The notes under the pieces: model-generated
Databases searched by the model: none
What the model saw: only the letters and a program-made list of their open reading frames with translations
Told to the model about the DNA's origin: nothing
Source: Gammaproteobacteria bacterium UBA6968
GTDB taxonomy: Bacteria; Pseudomonadota; Gammaproteobacteria; Pseudomonadales; Azotimanducaceae
Assembly (NCBI GenBank): GCA_002450255.1
Contig: DJYW01000175.1
Location: 1-17,521, forward strand
DNA: 17,521 nucleotides
Direction of reading: 5' to 3'
Shown here: piece after piece, positions 8,529 through 17,011 of the stretch
Layout: each line of letters starts with the position of its first letter
Position numbering within the stretch: the stretch's first letter is position 1
Position numbers and translations under genes: made by a program

Positions 8529-9038
8529 TTACGGCGAATAATCTGTCTTGGTCATAAAAACGCGAGAGATCGAGGCGACCAAGCGGCCATTCATTTCACT
8601 TGCTCGGGCAACCGCTTGCCACTCCGGGTCCGCTGCGAAGGCGCGCCACGCAGCCGCTGCCTCAGTTCGACTCGGGTGCGCCAGCACGTAAATCAGCGTG
8701 TCGGTATCTTCGACCGGTCGCCAAAATGAGACGGTTCGCATACCGTGTTTCTCAAAAAGATCCAGAGTGTGATCCCGGAAGCGCGTTTCCAAAGCAGCCA
8801 TCTTGCCCGGATTGGCGACATAGGTGCGCATTTCATAAACCCACTGTTGTCCGGTTGGTATTGGCGGGGCGGTATCGCTGCTCGCATAGGCTTGGGCTGC
8901 TGGCTGGGTTTGCGCTTGTAAGCCGGGTGCACTTAATAAGCCAAGTCCGCTAATAGCGCCTATTCCGGCTAGCCAGAGCGCCGCGATCACAGTGTAGCGA
9001 TGGCACAGTAAACGCAATGAATGATTGAAATTTTGCAC
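8529..9038 (-). CDS. Exported NIPSNAP-family protein
   Basis: A 169-residue protein with a GTG start supported by AAGGAG seven bases upstream. Residues 1-43 are a long signal peptide ending near LQAQ. Residues about 66-167 match the NIPSNAP fold, a dimeric ferredoxin-like alpha/beta barrel. The visible marks are the opening strand VYEMRTYVANPGKM, the KHGMRTVSFWRP segment, LIYVLAHPSRTEAAAAW, and a helix with FAADPEWQ. NIPSNAP proteins are small and their bacterial roles are poorly defined, so no reaction can be assigned. Export to the periplasm is inferred from the signal peptide. The gene is convergent with the metzincin gene (263 bases apart) and divergent from the unknown-function gene at 9418, 379 bases away. 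Confidence 0.85.
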   Translation of the reverse strand: MQNFNHSLRLLCHRYTVIAALWLAGIGAISGLGLLSAPGLQAQTQPAAQAYASSDTAPPIPTGQQWVYEMRTYVANPGKMAALETRFRDHTLDLFEKHGMRTVSFWRPVEDTDTLIYVLAHPSRTEAAAAWRAFAADPEWQAVARASEMNGRLVASISRVFMTKTDYSP

Positions 9039-9405
9039 GGGGGCACTCCTTTTTGCGAGATTTACGGCAGTACGAAATTAGGCCTCTTGCTACATTGCAA
9101 GCGCGCACTATTCGCTGAGGCACAATCGCAGTAACGACAGAATAATGACTTTGGCGCAAATTTGGTAATGGGCTGAAGCGGTATCTGTCGCCCGTGCTTT
9201 AAGTGCAGGGGCTTTGTCTGTGGGGTTTAGGCATAGGCCGGTCGGTGGTTGCTGACGCGGTGAATCGCGAAACGGGGATGGCAACGCGAAAGGGCAAACG
9301 CTTTAATCGGCAACCCCGGCAAGGTAAGCTTTTCGCTGCCGTGCACGCTGGTTTTTACTCAACGGGCCGGGTTGGGCGAACGCTTACAAAAAAACAGAAG
9401 CAAAA
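9039..9405. other. Divergent intergenic region, no gene seen
   Basis: This stretch separates the NIPSNAP gene from the unknown-function gene at 9418. It should contain both promoters, but no pair of boxes stands out. A frame open on the plus strand from 9203 has the basic, low-complexity composition of chance coding and is not called. Confidence 0.5.
9046..9051 (-). promoter_or_regulatory. Ribosome binding site that fixes the GTG start of the NIPSNAP gene
   Basis: On the minus strand this reads AAGGAG, seven bases before the GTG at 9038. It supports GTG as the true start, which keeps the full signal peptide. Confidence 0.7.
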
Positions 9406-9417
9406 ATGGGGAAATTC

Positions 9418-10494
9418 ATGGGGAACCTAATAGTGAGTAAATCGTATTGTGCTATTGGTGCATTGTTAGTCGCGAGCGTTTGTGCGTTACCCGCTCAGGC
9501 TGAGATTAAACGTACTGCGAGCGGTAAGCCGGATCTCACCGGAACCTACGACAGCGGCACATTGACGCCAGTGCAGCGTCCAGAGATTTATGGCGACATG
9601 CAATTTATGACCAAGGCGCAGGCAGATCAGCTGATCGCGCAATCTGCGCTGAGCCAAAGCGATGCTAATGAAGTGAGCGACCCCAATCGCGGCGCGCCAA
9701 AAAAAGGCGGCGATGGCGTCCAGGCTTATGGCGCTGGTGGTGTAGGTGGTTATAACTCGTTTTGGGTTGATCCCGGTAGCGGCGTTTCAGAGATCGACGG
9801 CAAGATTCGTACCTCCATTATTTATGAGCCTGACAACGGGCGCTATCCTCGAATGACTCGACGTGGGTATGGCAAAATGGCAGAGAATTTCTCCTCGTTT
9901 TCCTATCAAAATGACGGCACTGCCTCGTGGTTGGACCAAGACGGTCCGGGTCCATTCGATGGCCCGGAGACTCTGGCGCTGGCTGAGCGCTGCTTGCTCG
10001 GATTTAGCGCAGGCCCACCCAGTTTGCCTGGCCTTTACAACAACTTTAAGCGCATTGTGCAAACCGAAAATCACGTAATGATATTGTTAGAAATGGTCCA
10101 CGACGCGCGGATTGTGCGTTTAGATGCTGAACACGGCCCGGACGGCAACCGCAAATGGCTGGGGGACGCGATTGGTCGCTGGGAGGGTGATACTTTGGTA
10201 GTAGAAACCAAGCACTTCAAATCCAGCACTGGTCTTTACGGCGGCGACGAAAATTTGCAATTGGTGGAGCGCTTCACCAAGTTGGCGGACGGCAATTTGC
10301 ATTACGATTTTACCGTCACTGATATGACTGCATGGACCACTCCTTGGAGTGGCGCTTACATTTGGAAACAGAGCGATTCCAAGGTGTACGAATACGCGTG
10401 TCATGAAGGCAACTACGCCATGGGCAATATTCTGCGTGGCGCTCGCCTGCTTGAACGCGAGGCACTCGCCGCGCAGGCGGTGGAAAGCGAATAG
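9418..10494 (+). CDS. Exported protein of unknown function, RWEGDTLVVET family
   Basis: An exported protein of 358 residues from the ATG at 9418; a frame-linked ATG at 9406 would add four residues. The later start is preferred because GGGGAA precedes it at a workable distance while 9406 has none; a GTG at 9433 is also possible. The signal peptide ends at PAQA, just before EIKRTASGKPDLTGTY. Family marks, numbered from 9406, are ERCLLGFSAGPP near 197-208, then IVQTENHVMILLEMVHDARI, RWEGDTLVVET at 258-268, and a C-terminal YEYACHEGNY segment. I know this sequence pattern from many uncharacterised secreted proteins of Acidobacteria and Proteobacteria, but no activity is established. Residues 90-115 are glycine-rich (GAPKKGGDGVQAYGAGGVGG). 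It may belong functionally with the TonB receptor downstream, but a 690-base gap argues against one transcript. Confidence 0.82.
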   Translation: MGNLIVSKSYCAIGALLVASVCALPAQAEIKRTASGKPDLTGTYDSGTLTPVQRPEIYGDMQFMTKAQADQLIAQSALSQSDANEVSDPNRGAPKKGGDGVQAYGAGGVGGYNSFWVDPGSGVSEIDGKIRTSIIYEPDNGRYPRMTRRGYGKMAENFSSFSYQNDGTASWLDQDGPGPFDGPETLALAERCLLGFSAGPPSLPGLYNNFKRIVQTENHVMILLEMVHDARIVRLDAEHGPDGNRKWLGDAIGRWEGDTLVVETKHFKSSTGLYGGDENLQLVERFTKLADGNLHYDFTVTDMTAWTTPWSGAYIWKQSDSKVYEYACHEGNYAMGNILRGARLLEREALAAQAVESE

Positions 10495-10617
10495 GCCAAT
10501 CGAAGGGAATCTATTGCTGCATCTATTGCCGCATCTACAGCCCCGTCAATAGTTGGCAGGGCAGCGCGGCGCGCCGGCATAACGTGCTGGCGACGCCAAG
10601 TTCGTATTGAGCTATGA

Positions 10618-10648
10618 AGGCCCAGCTGCCCGCCAGCAAACTGGGCCT
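10618..10648. repeat. Inverted repeat with 8-bp arms
   Basis: AGGCCCAG and CTGGGCCT pair perfectly around a 15-base loop, 123 bases after the unknown-function gene. There is no T-run on either side, so it is not a typical intrinsic terminator. It may still form a 3'-end hairpin of that transcript. Confidence 0.45.
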
Positions 10649-11171
10649 CTAGCGCGATAATATTCCGAGCAGAGCAACGTTGCGTGGCAAGTAAGAGTGG
10701 CTGCAAAACCCGACCCGACTCCACCTAGCCTGTTTTGCTGCCCCTGGTTAAACTCTTAGCGTTTTTCTGAACGAGGCGTCCGCTGGCTCCAAATCTTACC
10801 AGGTCCCGGCCTCCTCCACGCCGTTTCTAGATCGCGGCTACCGCGGTCGAATCGGCATTCCAAACGTAGATTGCAAAAATCCCATAAGACGCACTTTCGA
10901 ATAAAGTTTGGCACTCCTTTCCCTTATTTCGGACGTTTCGGTATTTCAGTACACGAAGTCCTTGTTACACATACGGTTATTCACTTTTTAGATCAATCGA
11001 TGCTGGTAGCAGGGTCGATGTATGCCTTTAAGCGTCCACTAATCAGGTACAAATAAACGAAAAATAGTAGACATTTCGCTTCTAAGTGATAATTTTAAGG
11101 TTCGAAAGCGGCGCGCAGTTCGTTACACCAGACGGGGGGTTTGGTTAAACGAGAGCCGTAATCGAAATCTA

Positions 11172-11178
11172 AGGGAGG
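11172..11178 (+). promoter_or_regulatory. Strong ribosome binding site of the TonB receptor
   Basis: AGGGAGG lies six bases before the ATG at 11185 in an A-rich context. It is the best Shine-Dalgarno match in the window, suggests high translation and fixes the start. Confidence 0.8.
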
Positions 11179-11184
11179 AAAAAA

Positions 11185-14100
11185 ATGCTATTAATGCACA
11201 TAGGGCGCGACTTCATTCTGAAGTTGGCTGCCTCAGTTGCGGCTACCTTAATTTTGATCTCGCTGTTTATGACTGCTCCGGCAATTCAGGCGGCAGATCA
11301 GCAAATTGAGGAAGTCGTCGTCACTGGATCTTTAATCAAAAAAGACAGCTTCGATTCACCATCACCGCTTCAGGTATTGGATGAATTCGACCTACAGGCC
11401 GAAGCCACCCCAGCGCTGGGTGAGATTATGGCTAATCAAACTTTCAACTACGGCTCGGATACCTTTTCGTCGCACTACTCGGTTGCCAACCCGGAGGGGG
11501 CGCTTACTAGCGCTAACCTTCGCGGTTTAGGCTCGCGAGCAACCTTGACCTTGGTCGATGGCAAGCGCGTTTTGGCCAGCAACCTCAACAACATGATTCC
11601 GCAAAGTGTTATTCAGCGAATCGACATTGTTAAAGACGGTGCGTCCGCACTTTATGGTGCAGATGCGGTAGCCGGTGTGGTCAACATCATTACGAAGAAG
11701 GGCTACGAAGGCATTGAAGCAGGGTACTTCTTCACCACCGACGGTGAATTCGATCACGACGAATACGTCGCCAACTTATTTGTTGGGGATAGCACTGACA
11801 ATGGCCACTATTCGTTTGGCATCGAATACCGCGAACGGACTGCCTTAGCGCAAACCGATCGACCGGTTTACCTTAATAAGGGTTATTCCGCGTCAGGTAC
11901 GCCAAATCCGGGTCATTTTATTGTGCCAACCCGAGATGCAACCGGTGCCTTAACCGGTGAATCAGCCGTAACCCGAGATCCGGGTTGTGGTGTAGCAATC
12001 AGCCCGGGGGGCGATGGCTTCGAGAATGCCGGTAATAAATACAATAATATTTCTGGCACGCAGTCAGGAACCAATTGTCGTTTTCAGTTCGGCGAGTTCT
12101 TTAACTTTGTTAACCCGCAAGAAGTCATGTCGTCTTACTTCAATTACGAGTACCAGTTCAGCGATAAGCTGACTTACGACGGCACCTTGGTCTATAGCCG
12201 CCAAAAAGTGTTGAGCCGAGGCTCTCCTTCAAACCCAGGCGGCCGCATTGGTGACATAAACGATCAATTAGGTGGCGTCAGCGGCGATCACCCGGGTAAC
12301 CCGTTTCAGGCTATGACAGCAGACGGAGCAGCAGTTTATGCGCAAGACGCAGATGGTGACGGCGTGCCGGATCGCGACGCGACGGGTGCAGTTGTCCTTG
12401 CGGCGGACCCTTTAGATTCGACCCAGGGAATCCCGTTCGCTGAAGATGTGCAAATCGCTGCGCTGCGTTTGTTCGGTAAGTTAGGGGTGCTGCCTTCGAA
12501 CCTCGACGACACAGGTGCTAACCTTGGTTACGGCACTTACGACATTACCAACTATCGCATGGTGCATACTCTAAGCTACCAGCTTGAAAATGGCTGGGAT
12601 GTGGACGCGAGCTACGTTCATCAGAAGCAAAACTATATGAATTTCCGTAAGAATCAGAGTTATCGAGCGGTTTATATGGGCTTGGAGGGTAAGTTGCTCA
12701 ATCCGTCCACTGGCGAAACGGGTTTCTATAACCCATTCTCTACCAGTGCGTTGACTTGTGAGATGCGCGTTTGCAGCGAGCCGATGGGCCCCGGCACCGC
12801 CTATGATAACAAGTTGGCGGGCGACTATCCGAACCAGCAGTGGGTTGCTGACGCGATTGATTTAAACGAAATCTGGCACTATGACACGACCTTTACGTCC
12901 TTTGACATCATCGCGACTGGTGAAGTCTTTGAAATGCCAGCGGGTACAGCAGCAATGGCATTTGGTATGGAGTACCAAAAGACCGATCAGCAGGTAGACC
13001 GCGGCGATGACGAAAACAGCTGTAATTACTGGATTAATGCGTGTGCCTTTGACTACGCAGCCGAACGTGAGGTGATTTCGGGTTTCTTCGAATTTGCCTT
13101 ACCGCTGTTGAATGACAGCGATATGGGCTTTGCCGAAGCGCAGGTAGCCGGTCGCTATACGCAATACTCGTCAATGGGTTCATCCTTTGATCCTAAGGTC
13201 GCTGTTTTGTGGCAACCACGCCCGTGGGTTTCGCTGCGCGGTTCTTACTCGACCGCGTTCGCGGCGCCAACATTGGGTGAGTTGTACGAACCTAGCGTGT
13301 CGTTCCTGCAGGCAACCAACGACGTAGTCTTTGGTGACACCTCCGGTACCTACCGCACCAATACGTCCTTGGGTAATCCGAACCTCAAGCCAGAAACAGC
13401 AAACGTTTTTAATCTGGGGGTATCGTTCTCATTGTTGGATGACAAATTGAACTTCGGTATCGATTATGCGAATTATAAATTTGAAGATCGCGTGACTTTG
13501 ATGCGCGGCCCTACAGTGGTGGATTTGGACTTCCAGAATTTCGAAGCGAAGTATCCAAATGCAACGGACGCGGATAGAATACGTTGGGTCACGCAGGAGC
13601 AGGATATGAATATCAGGCGCCTAAATGTCGAGCCCTATACCATCCTCGAAGTACTGGGTAGCTACGTAAACGCGCAAGAGATGGATACCACCTCTTTCGA
13701 TCTTTACTCCAGCTACGATTTTGATTTGGGTGATCTGGGACAACTGACCCTTGGCTTGGATGCCACCAACGTCACCGAATTTACCTACACGCTGGTTACC
13801 GGCGTTTCGGGTGACGGCGTGGGCAAACAGAATGGCCCGTTGACGGATGTACCACCGCTGCCGGAATGGCGGGTTATCGGGTCGGCTAATTGGTCGTATC
13901 AGGATGCTCATAATGTGATGCTGCGAGCGCGTTGGAATCAGGAAGTCGAAGGTTCCTATACCTGGGGCTTCCAAAAAGAGTCCAACATGATTGAGGCATT
14001 AACCTACCTGGATCTGACTTATACCTATCGAGCCGCAGGCTTGCTGGGTGATGACAGCTCGACCACCATCGAAGTCGGTGCGCGTAACCTGTTGGATGAA

Positions 14101-14196
14101 TATCCTGCAGTTATCGGCGGCTTGGGCGGTATCGATTTGTTTATTCACGATCCACGCGGCCGCACTTTGTTTGCGCGTCTGAAGCACTCTTTCTGA
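11185..14196 (+). CDS. TonB-dependent outer-membrane receptor
   Basis: A 1003-residue receptor that would import a scarce ligand across the outer membrane using TonB energy. Residues 1-36 are a signal peptide ending AIQA. A TonB-box-like IEEVVVTG follows at 41-48, then the plug domain at about 55-165 with LRGLGSRATLTLVDGKRVL and GASALYGADAVAGVVNII. The rest is the beta-barrel, ending in a typical aromatic C-terminus (RLKHSF). Unusual points are three cysteine pairs in likely outer loops (C268/C298, C525/C530, C613/C620) and an aspartate-rich DADGDGVPDRD at 388-398 that looks like a calcium loop. The length is near the upper range for such receptors. The ligand cannot be read from sequence; two hydrolases on the same strand suggest an ester- or amide-containing molecule. 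A strong terminator follows, so the hydrolases probably need their own promoter or readthrough. Confidence 0.95.
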   Translation: MLLMHIGRDFILKLAASVAATLILISLFMTAPAIQAADQQIEEVVVTGSLIKKDSFDSPSPLQVLDEFDLQAEATPALGEIMANQTFNYGSDTFSSHYSVANPEGALTSANLRGLGSRATLTLVDGKRVLASNLNNMIPQSVIQRIDIVKDGASALYGADAVAGVVNIITKKGYEGIEAGYFFTTDGEFDHDEYVANLFVGDSTDNGHYSFGIEYRERTALAQTDRPVYLNKGYSASGTPNPGHFIVPTRDATGALTGESAVTRDPGCGVAISPGGDGFENAGNKYNNISGTQSGTNCRFQFGEFFNFVNPQEVMSSYFNYEYQFSDKLTYDGTLVYSRQKVLSRGSPSNPGGRIGDINDQLGGVSGDHPGNPFQAMTADGAAVYAQDADGDGVPDRDATGAVVLAADPLDSTQGIPFAEDVQIAALRLFGKLGVLPSNLDDTGANLGYGTYDITNYRMVHTLSYQLENGWDVDASYVHQKQNYMNFRKNQSYRAVYMGLEGKLLNPSTGETGFYNPFSTSALTCEMRVCSEPMGPGTAYDNKLAGDYPNQQWVADAIDLNEIWHYDTTFTSFDIIATGEVFEMPAGTAAMAFGMEYQKTDQQVDRGDDENSCNYWINACAFDYAAEREVISGFFEFALPLLNDSDMGFAEAQVAGRYTQYSSMGSSFDPKVAVLWQPRPWVSLRGSYSTAFAAPTLGELYEPSVSFLQATNDVVFGDTSGTYRTNTSLGNPNLKPETANVFNLGVSFSLLDDKLNFGIDYANYKFEDRVTLMRGPTVVDLDFQNFEAKYPNATDADRIRWVTQEQDMNIRRLNVEPYTILEVLGSYVNAQEMDTTSFDLYSSYDFDLGDLGQLTLGLDATNVTEFTYTLVTGVSGDGVGKQNGPLTDVPPLPEWRVIGSANWSYQDAHNVMLRARWNQEVEGSYTWGFQKESNMIEALTYLDLTYTYRAAGLLGDDSSTTIEVGARNLLDEYPAVIGGLGGIDLFIHDPRGRTLFARLKHSF

Positions 14197-14221
14197 TCGA
14201 CAGCGATTACCAAGAGACGAG

Positions 14222-14247
14222 AAAGGCAGCTTCGGCTGCCTTTTTTT
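14222..14247 (+). terminator. Intrinsic terminator of the TonB receptor gene
   Basis: GGCAGC and GCTGCC pair around a stable TTCG tetraloop, extended by AAA/TTT pairing, and are followed by seven Ts. It begins 25 bases after the receptor stop codon and largely separates that transcript from the hydrolase genes. Confidence 0.93.
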
Positions 14248-14341
14248 ATGGGCCGTTCACGCTTAGGCTAACCAAGTTAAAAATTGATTCGGTCAGTAGG
14301 CCGCTATCACTAAATAAAGAGTACTTAATAAAGAGCAGTGT

Positions 14342-14346
14342 AAGGA
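14342..14346 (+). promoter_or_regulatory. Ribosome binding site that selects the start at 14353
   Basis: AAGGA directly touches the ATG at 14347 but sits six bases from the in-frame ATG at 14353. The second ATG is therefore the probable start. Just upstream, two AT-rich repeats (TAAATAAAGAG and TTAATAAAGAG, 14 bases apart) precede the site. Confidence 0.6.
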
Positions 14347-14352
14347 ATGAAT

Positions 14353-15642
14353 ATGTTTGACGTTAAATCACCCGCGCTGGTTGGACTCGACGAGACCCGG
14401 CTGCAACGAGTAGGCCAATGGTTAGATGAGCAGGTGTCGTCGCAACGCTTGGCCGGAGCCAGCGTGTTAATCGGCCGGCGCGGCAGCCTCGCCTATCATG
14501 CGTGTAGCGGTCATGCCGATGTGGCAAGCAGCAGACCATTTCAAACCGACAGCATCGCGCGGATTTACTCGATGACTAAGCCGATTACAGCAGTTGCCGC
14601 TATGATGCTGTATGAGCGGGGCTGCTTTCAGCTAGACCATCCGGTGGCTAAGTATTTGCCGGAGTTTGCGGAGACACCGGTTTGGCGTGGCGGGTCAGAG
14701 CCTATCGAGGCCACTGAGCCACAGGCCACCCCTATGCTGGTAAAACACTTGTTTTCGCATACGTCTGGCCTGACCTATGGGTTCATGCAGGCCACGCCGG
14801 TGGACGCAGCCTATCGCGCCGCCGGCGTTGAGTTTGCAGTTGGTGAGGTTTCGCTGCAGGAGCAAGTGGCGAAGCTTGCGCAGATCCCCTTGCTGTGCCA
14901 GCCGGGTACGCAGTGGAACTATAGCGTCGCAACTGATGTGTTGGGACGCTTGGTGGAGGTATGGTCGGGTCTGTCGTTGCGTGATTTTTTCCAAAAGGAG
15001 ATTCTTCAGCCGCTTGGTATGGTCGATACCGATTTTACCGTGGACGCGACCAAGCAGTCTCGATTCGCTTCTCTCTATGTGCCGCCTACTGGGGGCAGCA
15101 TGAGTGGCGTCGGACGCAAGCAAGCCGACATTGCGGCGCCAGGCAACGACGCTGAAAAAGCGGGCATAGTTTTGCAGGAGAGCGGTAGTGAGAGTCGCTA
15201 TTTGCAACCCGTGACCATGCATTCTGGTGGCGGCGGTCTAACTGGCACCATTGGCGACTACGGCCGATTTTGTCAGATGCTGCTGAACGGCGGGGCGCTG
15301 GATGGGGTGCGTTTATTAAGCCCGATTACAGTGAACTTTATGCGCACGAATCAGCTGCCAAACAATAATGACATGGCTGCGATGGGGCAGCCGGTTTGGA
15401 GTGAAACCAGTTACGACGGTATAGGCTTCGGTCTTGGCGTAGCGGTTGTGTTGGATCCACCGAAAGCATCAATAATCACCTCGCCGGGAGAGTTTCACTG
15501 GGGTGGCGCGGCGAGCACTTTTTTCTGGATTGATCCGTGCGAAGATTTGTTTGTTGTATTCTTTACCCAGTTGGTGCCGTCATCGACCTATCCCATTCGT
15601 CGTGAATTGCGTGCACGAGTTTATCAAGCGATCGTCGATTGA
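14353..15642 (+). CDS. Class C beta-lactamase-like serine hydrolase (family VIII esterase type)
   Basis: A protein of 429 residues from the preferred ATG at 14353 (431 from 14347), without signal peptide, so probably cytoplasmic. It carries the penicillin-binding/class C beta-lactamase fold marks. Numbered from 14347, these are the nucleophile tetrad SMTK (S75, K78), the tyrosine YSV in place of YxN (Y192) and HWGG (H384) in the position of the third motif. Supporting segments are KHLFSHTSGLTYGF and MHSGGGGLTGTIGDYGRFCQML, typical of the EstB/LovD-like group. Members hydrolyse small esters, lactones or amides or transfer acyl groups; true beta-lactamase action is unlikely for a cytoplasmic protein. 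It lies 156 bases after the TonB receptor, behind a terminator, and 238 bases before another esterase on the same strand. A role in processing the receptor's ligand is inferred. Confidence 0.88.
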   Translation: MFDVKSPALVGLDETRLQRVGQWLDEQVSSQRLAGASVLIGRRGSLAYHACSGHADVASSRPFQTDSIARIYSMTKPITAVAAMMLYERGCFQLDHPVAKYLPEFAETPVWRGGSEPIEATEPQATPMLVKHLFSHTSGLTYGFMQATPVDAAYRAAGVEFAVGEVSLQEQVAKLAQIPLLCQPGTQWNYSVATDVLGRLVEVWSGLSLRDFFQKEILQPLGMVDTDFTVDATKQSRFASLYVPPTGGSMSGVGRKQADIAAPGNDAEKAGIVLQESGSESRYLQPVTMHSGGGGLTGTIGDYGRFCQMLLNGGALDGVRLLSPITVNFMRTNQLPNNNDMAAMGQPVWSETSYDGIGFGLGVAVVLDPPKASIITSPGEFHWGGAASTFFWIDPCEDLFVVFFTQLVPSSTYPIRRELRARVYQAIVD

Positions 15643-15726
15643 GGCGGGTTGTGTTTGCGAGATCATTTCACGGCGTCATTTGTCGCAATTCGCCCATGCC
15701 CTTCAAGCGAGCTCGGGTTACCAACG

Positions 15727-15742
15727 AAAAGCATATGCTTTT
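15727..15742. repeat. Perfect 16-bp palindrome
   Basis: AAAAGCATATGCTTTT reads the same on both strands. It is in the gap between the two hydrolase genes, 85 bases after the first and 138 before the second. It is suited to a dimeric DNA-binding protein; no regulator can be assigned from sequence. Confidence 0.6.
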
Positions 15743-15829
15743 GCTTTAGTCGTGCAGCATGGCCAACCGATTGAAGTGCGGCCCGGAGCAGGTTTTCCAG
15801 CGGGGTTTTGGCAACAGGCTTGAAAAGGG

Positions 15830-15877
15830 GCCTAGAGAGCGGCCTAGACAGACGCCTAGAGAGAGGCTCAGAGAGGG
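15830..15877 (+). repeat. Four tandem 12-bp units ending in the esterase ribosome binding site
   Basis: The units are GCCTAGAGAGCG, GCCTAGACAGAC, GCCTAGAGAGAG and GCTCAGAGAGGG, exactly abutting. The last unit supplies GAGAGGG, three bases before the ATG at 15881. The phase matches the gene, but TAG codons in three units exclude a coding extension. A change in copy number could alter leader length or translation. Confidence 0.75.
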
Positions 15878-15880
15878 ATT

Positions 15881-16828
15881 ATGGATATAGAGAGTTATCT
15901 GGGATTGGGTCTGGAAAAAATCTGGGCAGACGACCATGCGCAAAGCGACGCAGTGAACGGACGGTCTAACGCGGAAATTTTGGATTCGCTAGCCACCTCC
16001 GGAGATGTGCATTATCACCCATGTCCCGAAGCGTTCGTGGTGGACGGTGTGCCGAGCGGGACAGTTAGCCGCCACAAACAGTGGCGTTCAATTGCAGCCT
16101 ATCCGGACACCGAGCGCACGTTATCGGTTTATTTGCCGGCGTTACCAGATGGGGTTTCATCGGCTGAACCACTGGCGCTACTGGTGTGTAACGATGGCGA
16201 TGGTTATTTGTCACGCAACGGTAGCGTTCGGGTAACGCATGTTCTAGACAATCTGATTCATACCGGCGCAATCCCACCTATGGCCGCGGTATTTGTGATG
16301 CCCGGGGTACCTGCGTCGGAATCGGATCCTCGGTCACCAGTCGCCGCCGCACAGCGAAGCATGGAATACGATTCCTGTAACGGTCGCTACCTCGGGTTTT
16401 TGCAGGATGAAGTACTGCCCTTCATTGCGCAGACCCATGCGGTGAAGTTTGCAGAAGATCCAGCGCAACGGGCCATTTGCGGCATTTCCAGTGGCGGCTC
16501 CTGTGCCTTCACCGCAGCTTGGTTCGGTCCGCATGTCTTCGGTAGGGTCATTAGCCACTGTGGCTCTTTCACGCATATCCGAGGTGCGAATCACTACCCC
16601 TACCTGATTCGTCGTGAGCCCCGCAAGCCTATCAAGGTGTTTATCCAAAGTGGTCGGATGGATGCAGACATCATTACCGGAAGCTGGGCGCTTGCAAATC
16701 AAACCATGGCCGCAGCGTTAGAGTTTGCCGGTTACGATTATCGCTTCGAGTTTGGTGAAGGCGGGCATAACCTGCGGCACGGCGGTGCGCTTTTTGCCGA
16801 GACCTTGCGATGGTTGTGGGCAGATTAA
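15881..16828 (+). CDS. Alpha/beta hydrolase, Fes/esterase-D-like
   Basis: A 315-residue protein without signal peptide, probably cytoplasmic. It fits the putative-esterase family that includes enterochelin esterase Fes, IroD/IroE and esterase D. The nucleophile is S203 in GISSGG, the acid is D261 or D263 in GRMDADI and the histidine is H296 in [11 protein letters not shown]. The N-terminal half has the Fes-like pattern, with a strand-rich [14 protein letters not shown] segment and [13 protein letters not shown] at the first core strands. The start is supported by GAGAGGG from the tandem repeat just upstream. Fes-type enzymes cut ester bonds of imported ferric siderophores; together with the TonB receptor and the serine hydrolase on the same strand this fits uptake and opening of an ester compound, but a xenobiotic or sugar-ester substrate is equally possible. 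It converges with the XRE regulator. Confidence 0.88.
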   Translation: MDIESYLGLGLEKIWADDHAQSDAVNGRSNAEILDSLATSGDVHYHPCPEAFVVDGVPSGTVSRHKQWRSIAAYPDTERTLSVYLPALPDGVSSAEPLALLVCNDGDGYLSRNGSVRVTHVLDNLIHTGAIPPMAAVFVMPGVPASESDPRSPVAAAQRSMEYDSCNGRYLGFLQDEVLPFIAQTHAVKFAEDPAQRAICGISSGGSCAFTAAWFGPHVFGRVISHCGSFTHIRGANHYPYLIRREPRKPIKVFIQSGRMDADIITGSWALANQTMAAALEFAGYDYRFEFGEGGHNLRHGGALFAETLRWLWAD

Positions 16829-17011
16829 CGCAGTCGCCAGCTTTGGGCCGCCTAGGTCGGTAAAACCCTTTCCACCGCCGCCCAGAGCGACGCCAAGAGT
16901 GCTGAAGGTAAAGAAAGCTAAGCCAAACGAGCGGCGAGCGAGGTACGCTGAATCGGATAGCGTTGTGCTGCTGCGCTAACCTTTGGATGTCTGCTGGCGC
17001 TGCGCCATACC

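Larger units (their letters stand above)
10495..11184. other. 690-base gene-free region before the TonB receptor
   Basis: No convincing gene is seen on either strand. Near its left end are two tandem 12-bp units (CTATTGCTGCAT, CTATTGCCGCAT) at 10511-10534 and a hairpin at 10618-10648. From about 10860 the sequence becomes AT-rich and probably holds the receptor's promoter; TAGACA (11068-11073) and TAATTT (11090-11095), 16 bases apart, are a weak candidate. A 61-codon open frame from a TTG at 10871 has no recognisable family and no good ribosome binding site. Confidence 0.5.

Noticed and set aside
9203..9430. Open frame of 75 codons on the plus strand before the unknown-function exported protein
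   Set aside because: Overlaps the start of the real gene in another frame; basic composition and no ribosome binding site suggest chance.
10871..11056. Open frame of 61 codons in the gap before the TonB receptor
   Set aside because: TTG start, no ribosome binding site, no recognisable domain; more likely part of the receptor's upstream region.
14353..15642. True class C beta-lactamase resistance gene
   Set aside because: No signal peptide, YSV instead of the usual YxN and HWGG instead of KTG; the marks fit family VIII esterases better.
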